Part shown: positions 1 through 8,462 of the stretch, piece by piece
How the letters are laid out: each line of letters begins with the position of its first letter
Numbering within the stretch: the stretch's first letter is position 1
Source: Sphingomonadales bacterium UBA2369
Lineage (GTDB): Bacteria > Pseudomonadota > Alphaproteobacteria > Sphingomonadales > Sphingomonadaceae
Reading direction: 5' to 3'
Assembly: GCA_002344055.1 (NCBI GenBank)
Contig: DDTH01000004.1
Location: forward strand, 173-29,413
DNA length: 29,241 nucleotides
Position numbers and translations under genes: made by a program
Notes under the pieces: model-generated
Told to the model about the DNA's origin: nothing
Seen by the model: the letters and a program-made list of their open reading frames with translations, nothing else
Database searches by the model: none

Positions 1-851
1 GTGCCGCCCATGTCGAAGCCGATGACATGGTCGAACCCCGCCTCCGCCGCCGTCTTCGCCATGCCGACGATTCCGCCCGCCGGGCCTGACAGGATCGCAT
101 CCTTGCCGCGAAACTTTGCCGCATCGGTGAGGCCGCCATTGGACTGCATGAAGAACAGACGCGGCCCGGCGCCGATACCCGCTACGACCTTGTCCACGTA
201 GCGCCTCAGGACGGGCGAGAGGTAGGCGTCGGCCACGCTGGTATCGCCGCGGCCGATCAGCTTGATCAGCGGCTCGACCTGGTGGCTGGCGGAAATCTGG
301 GTGAAGCCGATCCGCGCCGCCGCCTCGGCCAGCGCCGCCTCGTGCGCGGTCCAGCGCCAGCCGTGGACCAGGACGATTGCGAGCGCGCGAAAGCCATCGT
401 CAAAAGCGGCCTGCAAGTCGGCGTTGGCAGCGTTCAGATCGAGCGGCGTCAGCACATTGCCGTCCGACATCACCCGCTCGTCCACCTCGATCACGCGGCT
501 GTACAGCGGCTCCGGCAGCAGGATCCTGCGCGCGAAAATATCGGGACGCGACTGGTAGCCGATCCGCAACGCATCCCCGAAGCCGCGCGTGATCGCCAGC
601 GCGACCGGCTCCCCCTTGCGCTCCAGCAAGGCGTTGGTGGCGACCGTCGTACCCATCCGGACCGTTGCGGCGCGACGCCCGCCCTGCTCGCGCAGGATCG
701 CCTCGATCCCGGCGGTGGCCGCATCCTCATATTGGCCGGGATTCTCGGACAGCAATTTGCGCACGATCCGTTGCCCGTCCGGGCCATGCGCGACGATGTC
801 GGTGAAAGTGCCGCCGCGGTCGATCGAGAAGGTCCAGTCCGCGCCGGTCAT
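1..851 (-). CDS. 5-oxoprolinase / hydantoinase A-family protein, N-terminal part (cut by window edge)
   Basis: Reading the minus strand from the ATG at 851 gives 283 open codons that run off the left edge, so the gene is partial only because of the window. The N-terminus has the hydantoinase/oxoprolinase signature: RGGTFTDIV at residues 12-20, then VRMGTTVATNALLERKG, FFMQSNGGL and LSGPAGG, and at the edge VIGFDMGGT, the start of the second nucleotide-binding half. In this family the two halves form an ATP-grasping actin-like fold that opens cyclic amides (5-oxoproline to glutamate, or hydantoins) with ATP. Full-length 5-oxoprolinases are about 1200 residues and HyuA-only forms about 680, so which one this is cannot be decided here. 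No strong ribosome-binding site is seen before the ATG. The gene is divergent from the small gene at 935. Confidence 0.9.
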   Translation of the reverse strand, partial: MTGADWTFSIDRGGTFTDIVAHGPDGQRIVRKLLSENPGQYEDAATAGIEAILREQGGRRAATVRMGTTVATNALLERKGEPVALAITRGFGDALRIGYQSRPDIFARRILLPEPLYSRVIEVDERVMSDGNVLTPLDLNAANADLQAAFDDGFRALAIVLVHGWRWTAHEAALAEAAARIGFTQISASHQVEPLIKLIGRGDTSVADAYLSPVLRRYVDKVVAGIGAGPRLFFMQSNGGLTDAAKFRGKDAILSGPAGGIVGMAKTAAEAGFDHVIGFDMGG

Positions 852-934
852 GCCGTCACGCTAGACCGGGAGCCGCGCCAGCGGAAGCCGCTCCCGCTTG
901 ACCTTTTCGCGGGGCTGCCCCAGCCATCGCCGCC

Positions 935-1423
935 ATGGAGCCGCCGCCTTACACGCTCGCCGATTTCCACCACGTCGTGCGCAAGCAGCTCGCCACCGCG
1001 GCCTCCGCGGCGCTGGCCGATGCGAAGATGCGCGACGGCGAACTGGACGCGATTCTCTATTCCGCCCGGTCGCTGACCGCCGGGGAACTGGAACAGAGCG
1101 GGCGGCTCGCGCTGCACGGCCTCGATCTGGGTGCGGATGGCGAACTGGCGCCGGCCGACGAGGCCTATCTCTCGGTCTCGGCGGGTGGGGAGAATGGCGA
1201 GGCCGAGTGGCTGTCGCTCAGTTACTGGCTATCCGATCTGGCGCTCGCCGACCGCGACCCGGAACGGGTCCGCGCCACCGTCGCCGCGATCGAGCGCAGC
1301 CTCGCTAAATTAAACACGTGGCTGGCGGAACAAGACGCGCCTGCCGAAGCAAAACCGAAGGCCAAGCCCCGCGCCAAGCGCGCGCCGAAAGCTAAGACGT
1401 CCGCCGAATCACCAGATTCCTGA
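935..1423 (+). CDS. Hypothetical protein with Lys/Ala/Pro-rich basic tail
   Basis: 162 residues that I do not assign to a family. Residues 1-125 are a soluble, mostly helical-looking acidic/neutral domain (DFHHVVRKQL, ELDAILYSARSLTAGELEQ, a W-L-S-L-S-Y-W-L segment near residue 90). Residues about 126-156 switch to a low-complexity tail rich in K, A, P and R (AKPKAKPRAKRAPKAK), resembling histone H1-like or nucleic-acid-binding tails of bacterial proteins. There is no signal peptide or membrane segment. The last 32 bases overlap, tail to tail, the 3' end of the aldehyde dehydrogenase gene on the other strand. The start at 935 lacks a clear Shine-Dalgarno sequence; I prefer this frame because the composition is protein-like throughout and the competing frame 898-1308 is Arg-rich, as shadow frames in this window usually are. 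Confidence 0.7.
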   Translation: MEPPPYTLADFHHVVRKQLATAASAALADAKMRDGELDAILYSARSLTAGELEQSGRLALHGLDLGADGELAPADEAYLSVSAGGENGEAEWLSLSYWLSDLALADRDPERVRATVAAIERSLAKLNTWLAEQDAPAEAKPKAKPRAKRAPKAKTSAESPDS

Positions 1424-2828
1424 TCTCGGTCATGTCCTCCATCGCGAAGCGCACGCCTTCGCGGCCGAGGCCCGAATCCTTCACGCCGCCATAGGGCATG
1501 TTGTCGACCCGGTAGCTCGGCACGTCGTTGATCACGACGCCGCCGACATCAAGCCGGTCCCACGCGTCGAACATCTGGAACAGATCGCGCGTAAAGATGC
1601 CGGCCTGGAGGCCGAACTTCGAATCATTCACAATCTCAAGCGCTTCGTCGAAGTGATTGAACTTGATGAGGAAAGCGACGGGGCCAAAGGCCTCCTCGAT
1701 ATTGATCTTGGTGTCGCGCTCGACATTTTCGAGCAGGGTCGCTTCCAGCATCGCGCCCTCGCGCTTGCCGCCACAGAGCAGAGTCGCGCCCTTGCCCACC
1801 GCCTCCTGGACCCAGGTGTCGAGCCTTTTCGCCTCGCCCTCGGAGATCATCGGGCCGACGAAGACGTTGCGGTCCTTCGGATCGCCCGCGACCAATGTCT
1901 TCGTCTTCGCCACCAGCATGTCGCGGAAACGATCATAGACGTCCGCATGAATCAGGATGCGCTGGACGCCGATGCAGGACTGGCCGGACTGGTAGAAGGC
2001 GCCGAAGATGGTGCGCTCCAGCGCATCGTGCAGATCGGCATCCTTGTCGACGATCACCGCGGCATTGCCGCCCAGTTCCAGCACGACCTTCTTCTTGCCG
2101 GCCTTCGCCTTCAAATCCCAGCCGACGCCGGGGGAACCGGTGAAGCTGAGCAATTTCAGCCGGTCATCCTCGGTGAACAGATCGGCCCCATCGCGATGCG
2201 CGGGCAGGATCGAGAAGGCGCCCTTGGGCAAATCGGTCTCGGCCAGCACCTCGCCCATGATGATCGCGCCGAGTGGCGTCCGGCTGGCCGGCTTCATCAC
2301 GAACGGGCAGCCGACCGCGATAGCGGGCGCAACCTTGTGCGCGGCGAGATTGAGCGGGAAGTTGAACGGCGAGATGAAACTGCACGGCCCGATCGGCACG
2401 CGCTTCCAGATGCCCTGATAGCCCTTGGCGCGCGGCGAAATGTCGAGGGGCTGGACCTCTCCGGTCATCCGCACGCTTTCCTCGGCGGCGATGCGGAAGG
2501 TGTCGATCAGGCGGCCGACCTCGCCCTCCGAATCCTTGATCGGCTTCCCGGCCTCGACGCAAAGCGCATAGGCCAGTTCGTCGAAGCGCTCCTTGAAGCG
2601 ATCGACGCAATGCTGGAGCACGGCTTGGCGCTCGTAAGACGCCATCCGGGCCATCGGCTCGGCGGCCTCGACGGTTCCGGCAATCCCTTCCAGGATCGTC
2701 GCCGCATCCGCCTGAGCGACGCGGAACGCCACTTCGCCGGTATATTTGTCGGTGACCTCGAGGTCGGCATTGGGCTGCCGCGCCTCGTTGCAGACGTAGA
2801 GCGGATAGGTGTCCTTCAGCTTGACCAT
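1392..2828 (-). CDS. NAD(P)+-dependent aldehyde dehydrogenase
   Basis: 478 residues, the usual ALDH-superfamily length. The family landmarks are in order: SPFNFP with Asn156 of the oxyanion site, MKPASRTPLG (178-187) for cofactor binding, SFTGSPGVG (228-236), ELGGN with the general base Glu251, the nucleophile Cys285 in SGQSC, and the later EEAFGPVA and PYGGVKDSGLGREG motifs. It should oxidise an aldehyde to an acid in the cytoplasm; the substrate is not determined. It is the last gene of a minus-strand run, 19 bases after the small secreted protein and downstream of the acetolactate synthase-like enzyme, which suggests a shared pathway handling 2-oxoacid- or aldehyde-derived carbon (inference). 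Its final codons overlap the 3' end of the convergent gene at 935-1423 by 32 bases. Confidence 0.95.
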   Translation of the reverse strand: MVKLKDTYPLYVCNEARQPNADLEVTDKYTGEVAFRVAQADAATILEGIAGTVEAAEPMARMASYERQAVLQHCVDRFKERFDELAYALCVEAGKPIKDSEGEVGRLIDTFRIAAEESVRMTGEVQPLDISPRAKGYQGIWKRVPIGPCSFISPFNFPLNLAAHKVAPAIAVGCPFVMKPASRTPLGAIIMGEVLAETDLPKGAFSILPAHRDGADLFTEDDRLKLLSFTGSPGVGWDLKAKAGKKKVVLELGGNAAVIVDKDADLHDALERTIFGAFYQSGQSCIGVQRILIHADVYDRFRDMLVAKTKTLVAGDPKDRNVFVGPMISEGEAKRLDTWVQEAVGKGATLLCGGKREGAMLEATLLENVERDTKINIEEAFGPVAFLIKFNHFDEALEIVNDSKFGLQAGIFTRDLFQMFDAWDRLDVGGVVINDVPSYRVDNMPYGGVKDSGLGREGVRFAMEDMTEIRNLVIRRTS

Positions 2829-2847
2829 ATGCCCCCGTTCCTTCGCT

Positions 2848-3117
2848 CTAACGCCTGATCCTCAACGCCCGCCGCAATGCCTCACCATAGCGCCGTTCCG
2901 CAGTCGCCAGACAGCGGTCGCGCGTCGCCTCGGCATGCACGCGGCATTGGCCCATGCAGCCGTTGCGCGGTTGCTCCAGCCGGAGCTGGAACGCTTCCTC
3001 GCACTGCAATTTCGCCGCGCGGTAGCGGCCCAGTTCCTGATTGAACGACTGCGCGGCGACCGAGGTCGCCGTGCCGGACAGGATCATGGCAACCAACAGC
3101 TTCGATACACGTCTCAC
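2848..3117 (-). CDS. Small secreted Cys-containing hypothetical protein
   Basis: 89 residues. Residues 1-22 form a Sec-type signal peptide (MRRVSKLLVAMILSG... ending VAA-Q), leaving a mature domain of about 67 residues that is Arg/Glu-rich, probably helical, with four cysteines (CEEAF, GCMGQC, DRC) that could make two disulfides. No family recognised. The start is GTG at 3117, with GGGAG about ten bases upstream. It sits between the acetolactate synthase-like gene (25-base gap) and the aldehyde dehydrogenase gene (19-base gap), all on the minus strand, so it is probably cotranscribed. A periplasmic protein is odd between two cytoplasmic enzymes, and nothing in the sequence links it to their chemistry. 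Confidence 0.65.
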   Translation of the reverse strand: MRRVSKLLVAMILSGTATSVAAQSFNQELGRYRAAKLQCEEAFQLRLEQPRNGCMGQCRVHAEATRDRCLATAERRYGEALRRALRIRR

Positions 3118-3141
3118 TATACGTCTCCCGCGCGGGCCGAC

Positions 3142-4788
<1,647 letters not shown>

Positions 4789-4874
4789 TCCGTCGTCTCC
4801 CCTTCTCGACGATCGTCACCGGCACGCGACACGGACGGGCTAAAGCGCGGCAGCGGCAAGGCGGCTGGCTAATC

Positions 4875-4892
4875 CCCCGAACGGAGTCGGGG
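4875..4892. promoter_or_regulatory. Short hairpin in the divergent ALS/cytochrome intergenic region
   Basis: CCCCGA (4875-4880), six-base loop, TCGGGG (4887-4892): a perfect six-base-pair inverted repeat flanked by TAAT on the left and CTAAT on the right. It lies in the 234-base region between the start codons of the acetolactate synthase-like gene (-) and the first cytochrome gene (+). It could be an operator or leader hairpin for either gene. No T-run follows, so I do not call it a terminator. Short GC-rich repeats like this also occur by chance at this base composition. Confidence 0.25.
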
Positions 4893-4952
4893 TCTAATCG
4901 GCTTTACCGGGCCTGTCGATGCGTCGAACGGCAGGATTCTGCGGTTTCTTGG

Positions 4953-4981
4953 TTGATCGAAACGGCGGATTTCCGCATAGA
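4953..4981 (+). promoter_or_regulatory. Weak candidate promoter for the cytochrome operon
   Basis: TTGATC (4953-4958), 17-base spacer, CATAGA (4976-4981). The -35 matches four of six consensus positions and the -10 only three. It is about 40 bases before the ATG at 5023 and is the best spaced pair I can find in the divergent region. The evidence is positional and weak; an activator-dependent promoter would look like this too. Confidence 0.25.
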
Positions 4982-5022
4982 TTGGCGGTCCGGTGCGAAA
5001 AGCCGGGCGCCGCGGGGGGTCG

Positions 5023-6459
5023 ATGGCCGGGGGAAGTCGCAGCATCGCAGTCGGGATCGCGGCATTGCTGATCGCAGCAGTGACGGCCACCGGCCTGCTG
5101 TTCGGCGATGGCGCGCAGGCGACGGCGCAGACCCAGACCGACACGTCCGGCCCAGCCGGCAATTTCCTCGGCGTCGCCAGCTGCGCGGGTAGCACCTGCC
5201 ACGGCCGCAGCGTCCCCAACGCGTCGCCCGATCTCGGCCCGCATGCGCAGGACACGCCGGTCGGCGTCGTCCGGCAGGATGAAATATTGATCTGGCAGGA
5301 TCCGGCCAGCGCCGCCGGCGCGCACAGCCGCGCCTTCGCCGTGCTCCAAGAGCCGCGCTCGCGCCAGATCGCGCAGCGGCTGGGCCTCGGCGAAGCGACG
5401 TCGGCGCCGGAATGCCTCGGCTGCCACGCCACGCCGGCGCCCTCGCCCTTGCGCGGCGCGCGCTTCCTGCGTTCCGACGGCGTCGGCTGCGAGGCCTGCC
5501 ACGGTCCCGCATCGGGCTGGCTCGCTTACCATTATTCCGCCGGCGCGACGCATCAGGGGAGCGTCCAGCGCGGTCTTATCGCGCTGGAAAACCCCCGCGA
5601 GCGCGCTCGCGTCTGCCTCGACTGCCATTTCGGCAATGAGGACCCAAACCGCTTCGTCACGCACCGGCTGATGGCTGCGGGCCACCCGCGCATCTCGTTC
5701 GAGCTCGACCTGTTCTCGACGCTGCAGGCGCATCATGATGACGATCCCGATTATCGCCGCCGCAAGACCCCGGTCAGCAACGTGCAGATGTGGGCGGTCG
5801 GCCAGGCGATGGCGCTGGAGCGCTCGCTCGACTTGTTCACCTCGCCGCGCGGCCGGCTCGGCATCTTCCCGGAATTCTATTTCCTCGACTGCCACTCCTG
5901 CCATCGGCGTATCTTCGACAATCCGGATTTCGATCAGACGATCGTAGACAATCCGTCGCGGCCGCTGACGCTCGGCATGCCGCCTTACAATGACGAGAAT
6001 ATGATCATGCTCTCGGCCGCGGCGCGGGTCGTGGCGCGGGCCGAAGGCCAGCGCTTCGACGCGAGCAGCCGCGCCTTCCACGAGGCGATGACGCGCGATC
6101 CGGCATCGGTGCGGACCGCCGCCGAGCGGCTGAAGCGCGACGCGGTCGCCCTGGGCAACGCCTTCGCCTCGCGCGAGATCGGCAACGACCAGATTTTCCA
6201 GATCATCGGCGAGATCACCAGCACGGCTACAGCCGTACGCTTCACCGATTATGCCGGCAGCGTGCAGGCGGTGATGGCGACCGACACTCTGCTCTCCGCG
6301 CTCGTCGCCAATGGCCGAGTATCAGCGCAGGCGGTGCAGGGCATCCGCGCAGACATCAACGCGGCCTATCAGGCGGTGCGCGAACCCAATGTTTACCGTC
6401 CACGTGATTTCCGTGCGAGCCTCGGCCGTGCGGCAGCGGCGATTCGCAGGTTGAGATGA
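5023..6459 (+). CDS. Penta-haem c-type cytochrome, cytochrome c554-like
   Basis: 478 residues from the ATG at 5023, chosen because a GGGGGG run lies just upstream; an in-frame GTG at 4993 would add ten residues and has no ribosome-binding site. A signal peptide (hydrophobic core AVGIAALLIAAVTATGLL, then AQATAQ) sends it to the periplasm. Haem sites: C54-X4-C59-H60 (CAGSTCH), CLGCH 131-135, CEACH 156-160, CLDCH 198-202 and CHSCH 290-294. The CX4CH site, the CHGP context and the spacing fit the cytochrome c554 family (multi-haem electron carriers). The C-terminal third (about 320-478) has no haem motif and is predicted helical. It begins the four-gene plus-strand operon; its stop overlaps the next start (ATGA, 6456-6459). 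Probable role: periplasmic electron shuttle between the inner-membrane cytochrome and the outer-membrane partners (inference). Confidence 0.9.
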   Translation: MAGGSRSIAVGIAALLIAAVTATGLLFGDGAQATAQTQTDTSGPAGNFLGVASCAGSTCHGRSVPNASPDLGPHAQDTPVGVVRQDEILIWQDPASAAGAHSRAFAVLQEPRSRQIAQRLGLGEATSAPECLGCHATPAPSPLRGARFLRSDGVGCEACHGPASGWLAYHYSAGATHQGSVQRGLIALENPRERARVCLDCHFGNEDPNRFVTHRLMAAGHPRISFELDLFSTLQAHHDDDPDYRRRKTPVSNVQMWAVGQAMALERSLDLFTSPRGRLGIFPEFYFLDCHSCHRRIFDNPDFDQTIVDNPSRPLTLGMPPYNDENMIMLSAAARVVARAEGQRFDASSRAFHEAMTRDPASVRTAAERLKRDAVALGNAFASREIGNDQIFQIIGEITSTATAVRFTDYAGSVQAVMATDTLLSALVANGRVSAQAVQGIRADINAAYQAVREPNVYRPRDFRASLGRAAAAIRRLR

Positions 6460-8462
6460 AACACGGCACATCGGTGATCGCGATCGCGGCGCTGCTGCTC
6501 AGCTCCTGCGGCGGCGGGGGTTCGTCGATCCCGGCGCCACCGCCGCCGACGCCGGGTCCGCCGCCCGCGCCGACACGCCTCTTCGCCGATCCCTCACAGA
6601 CTTCGCTGAGCCAGGCGCAGGTTCAGCAGATTATCGCCCAAGGGGTACAGGAAGCGCAGGCGCGCGGCGTCGGCGCGACCATCGCCGTCACCGACCGGGT
6701 CGGCAACGTGCTCGCCGTGTTCGGCACCAATGGCGCCAATCAGACGGTCCGCGTTCCGGATGCGCCCGGCGGCGCGGCGTTCAACACGGGACTGCAGGGC
6801 GTGCAGCTCCCCGCCCCCGCCGCCCGCTTCGCCGCCATCGCCAAAGCGATTACGGGCGCTTACCTGTCCTCCGGCGGCAACGCTTTCTCGACCCGGACAG
6901 CGAGTCAGATCGTGCAGGAGCATTTCCCGCCATCGGCGATCGCGGTCGGGCTGGAGAGCGGCCCGCTCTACGGTGTGCAGTTCAGCCAATTGCCCTGCTC
7001 GGACCTGTCGCAGCGTTTCGGCGCGGTCGGCCCGGCCGCTCTGATCGGGCCGAAACGCTCGCCGCTTGGCCTCGCCGCCGATCCGGGCGGCTTCCCGATC
7101 TACATCAATGGCGTGGTGGTCGGCGGCATCGGTGTGATCACCGACGGTGTCTACGGCTTCGATCCCGAAATTCGCGACGTCGATCTTGAGAATGACGAAA
7201 TCGTCGCGCTGGCGGCGGTGCGCGGCTTCGAGGCGCCGGTGGAAATCCGCGCCGAGCGGATCACCGTAGACGGCACAAGCCTGCGCTACAGCGACGCGAC
7301 CCCCGCCAATTTCCAGTCCTCCGGCGCGGCGCCGAGCTTCGCCGCGATCAACGGCGTGGTCGGCAGCCTGCAGGATACGCCGGCCTATTATGCGGCAGCC
7401 GGCGGCGTCCTGACGGGCAGCGCCTATGGCAGCGAGGCGTCGGGCGTGCGCCTCTCCACGCCCGCCGAATTCTCCAATCGCGACGCCTATGTGCTGACCG
7501 ATGGCGCGGGCGTGAACCGCTTCCCGATCCGCGCGGGCACGGAGGGCCTCGCCCAATCGCTCACTCAGGCCGAAGTTCGCGCGACGCTGGAGGAAGCATT
7601 TTCGGTGATGAGCGCCGCCCGCGCGCAGATCCGCCAGCCGCTCGACAGCCGCGCGCAGGTCTCGATCAGCATTGTCGACACCAACGGTGCGGTGCTCGGC
7701 ATCGTCCGCTCGCCCGACGCGCCGATCTTCGGCATCGACGTGTCCCTGCAGAAAGCGCGCACCGCGATGTTCTTTTCCAGCGCCATCGCCGCGGCGCAAT
7801 TGCAGGGCGTGCCGGCAACCGCCGTGCCGCCCGCCGGCATCGGCGCCGGCGTCGCGCCGACCGTCACCGCCGGCAACCGCATTCCGGGCTACGTCTCCGC
7901 CAGCCGCACCTTCTTCGGCAATCCGAACTTCTTCACCGGCCAGACGGCATTCTCCAACCGCTCGATCGGCAATTTCTCCCGCCCTTATTATCCTGACGGC
8001 GAGGTCGCGCGGCCGAACGGGCCGCTGTCGCCCGCCATTCAGGGCTTCAACCCCTTCTCGGTCGGCATCCAGTCGGACCTGATCGTCGACAATGTCGTGC
8101 AGCATGTGCTGGCCGGACTCGGCGCCGGGCCGGACACACCGATGCAGTGTACGAACCTGCCGAACCGCAATTTGCTCGCCAACGGGATGCAGATCTTCCC
8201 CGGATCGGTGCCAATCTATCGCGGCAACGTGCTGGTCGGCGCGATCGGCGTGTCGGGCGACGGCATCGACCAGGATGACATGATTAGCTTCCTCGGTCTG
8301 CATAATAGCGGCCTGCGCATCGGCGGCATCAACAATGCCGCGCCCGCCATCCGTTCCGATACTGTCGTTCACCCCGCCACCAATGTGCGCCTGCGCTGGG
8401 TCGGCTGTCCCTTCGCGCCGTTCATCGGCTCGAGCGACCAGAATGTGTGCCAGGGAAAATGA
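6456..8462 (+). CDS. Lipoprotein with two GlcG/HbpS-like (DUF336) domains
   Basis: 668 residues. Residues 1-18 are a lipoprotein signal with lipobox L15-S-S-C18; Gly at +2 favours outer-membrane sorting. A Gly/Pro-rich linker (about 19-42) precedes two copies of a GlcG/HbpS-like fold. Copy 1 (about 50-240) opens with LSQAQVQQIIAQGVQEA and IAVTDRVGNVLAVF and closes with PIYINGVVVGGIGV. Copy 2 (about 365-612) has LTQAEVRATLEEAF, ISIVDTNGAVLGIV, then PIYRGNVLVGAIGVSGDG. HbpS members bind haem and take part in redox sensing; GlcG members are of unclear function. Its start overlaps the preceding cytochrome gene by four bases and its stop overlaps the barrel gene by four, so translation is probably coupled. 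A haem-binding or structural role in the outer-membrane complex is inferred. The tandem, lipid-anchored form is unusual. Confidence 0.82.
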   Translation: MKHGTSVIAIAALLLSSCGGGGSSIPAPPPPTPGPPPAPTRLFADPSQTSLSQAQVQQIIAQGVQEAQARGVGATIAVTDRVGNVLAVFGTNGANQTVRVPDAPGGAAFNTGLQGVQLPAPAARFAAIAKAITGAYLSSGGNAFSTRTASQIVQEHFPPSAIAVGLESGPLYGVQFSQLPCSDLSQRFGAVGPAALIGPKRSPLGLAADPGGFPIYINGVVVGGIGVITDGVYGFDPEIRDVDLENDEIVALAAVRGFEAPVEIRAERITVDGTSLRYSDATPANFQSSGAAPSFAAINGVVGSLQDTPAYYAAAGGVLTGSAYGSEASGVRLSTPAEFSNRDAYVLTDGAGVNRFPIRAGTEGLAQSLTQAEVRATLEEAFSVMSAARAQIRQPLDSRAQVSISIVDTNGAVLGIVRSPDAPIFGIDVSLQKARTAMFFSSAIAAAQLQGVPATAVPPAGIGAGVAPTVTAGNRIPGYVSASRTFFGNPNFFTGQTAFSNRSIGNFSRPYYPDGEVARPNGPLSPAIQGFNPFSVGIQSDLIVDNVVQHVLAGLGAGPDTPMQCTNLPNRNLLANGMQIFPGSVPIYRGNVLVGAIGVSGDGIDQDDMISFLGLHNSGLRIGGINNAAPAIRSDTVVHPATNVRLRWVGCPFAPFIGSSDQNVCQGK

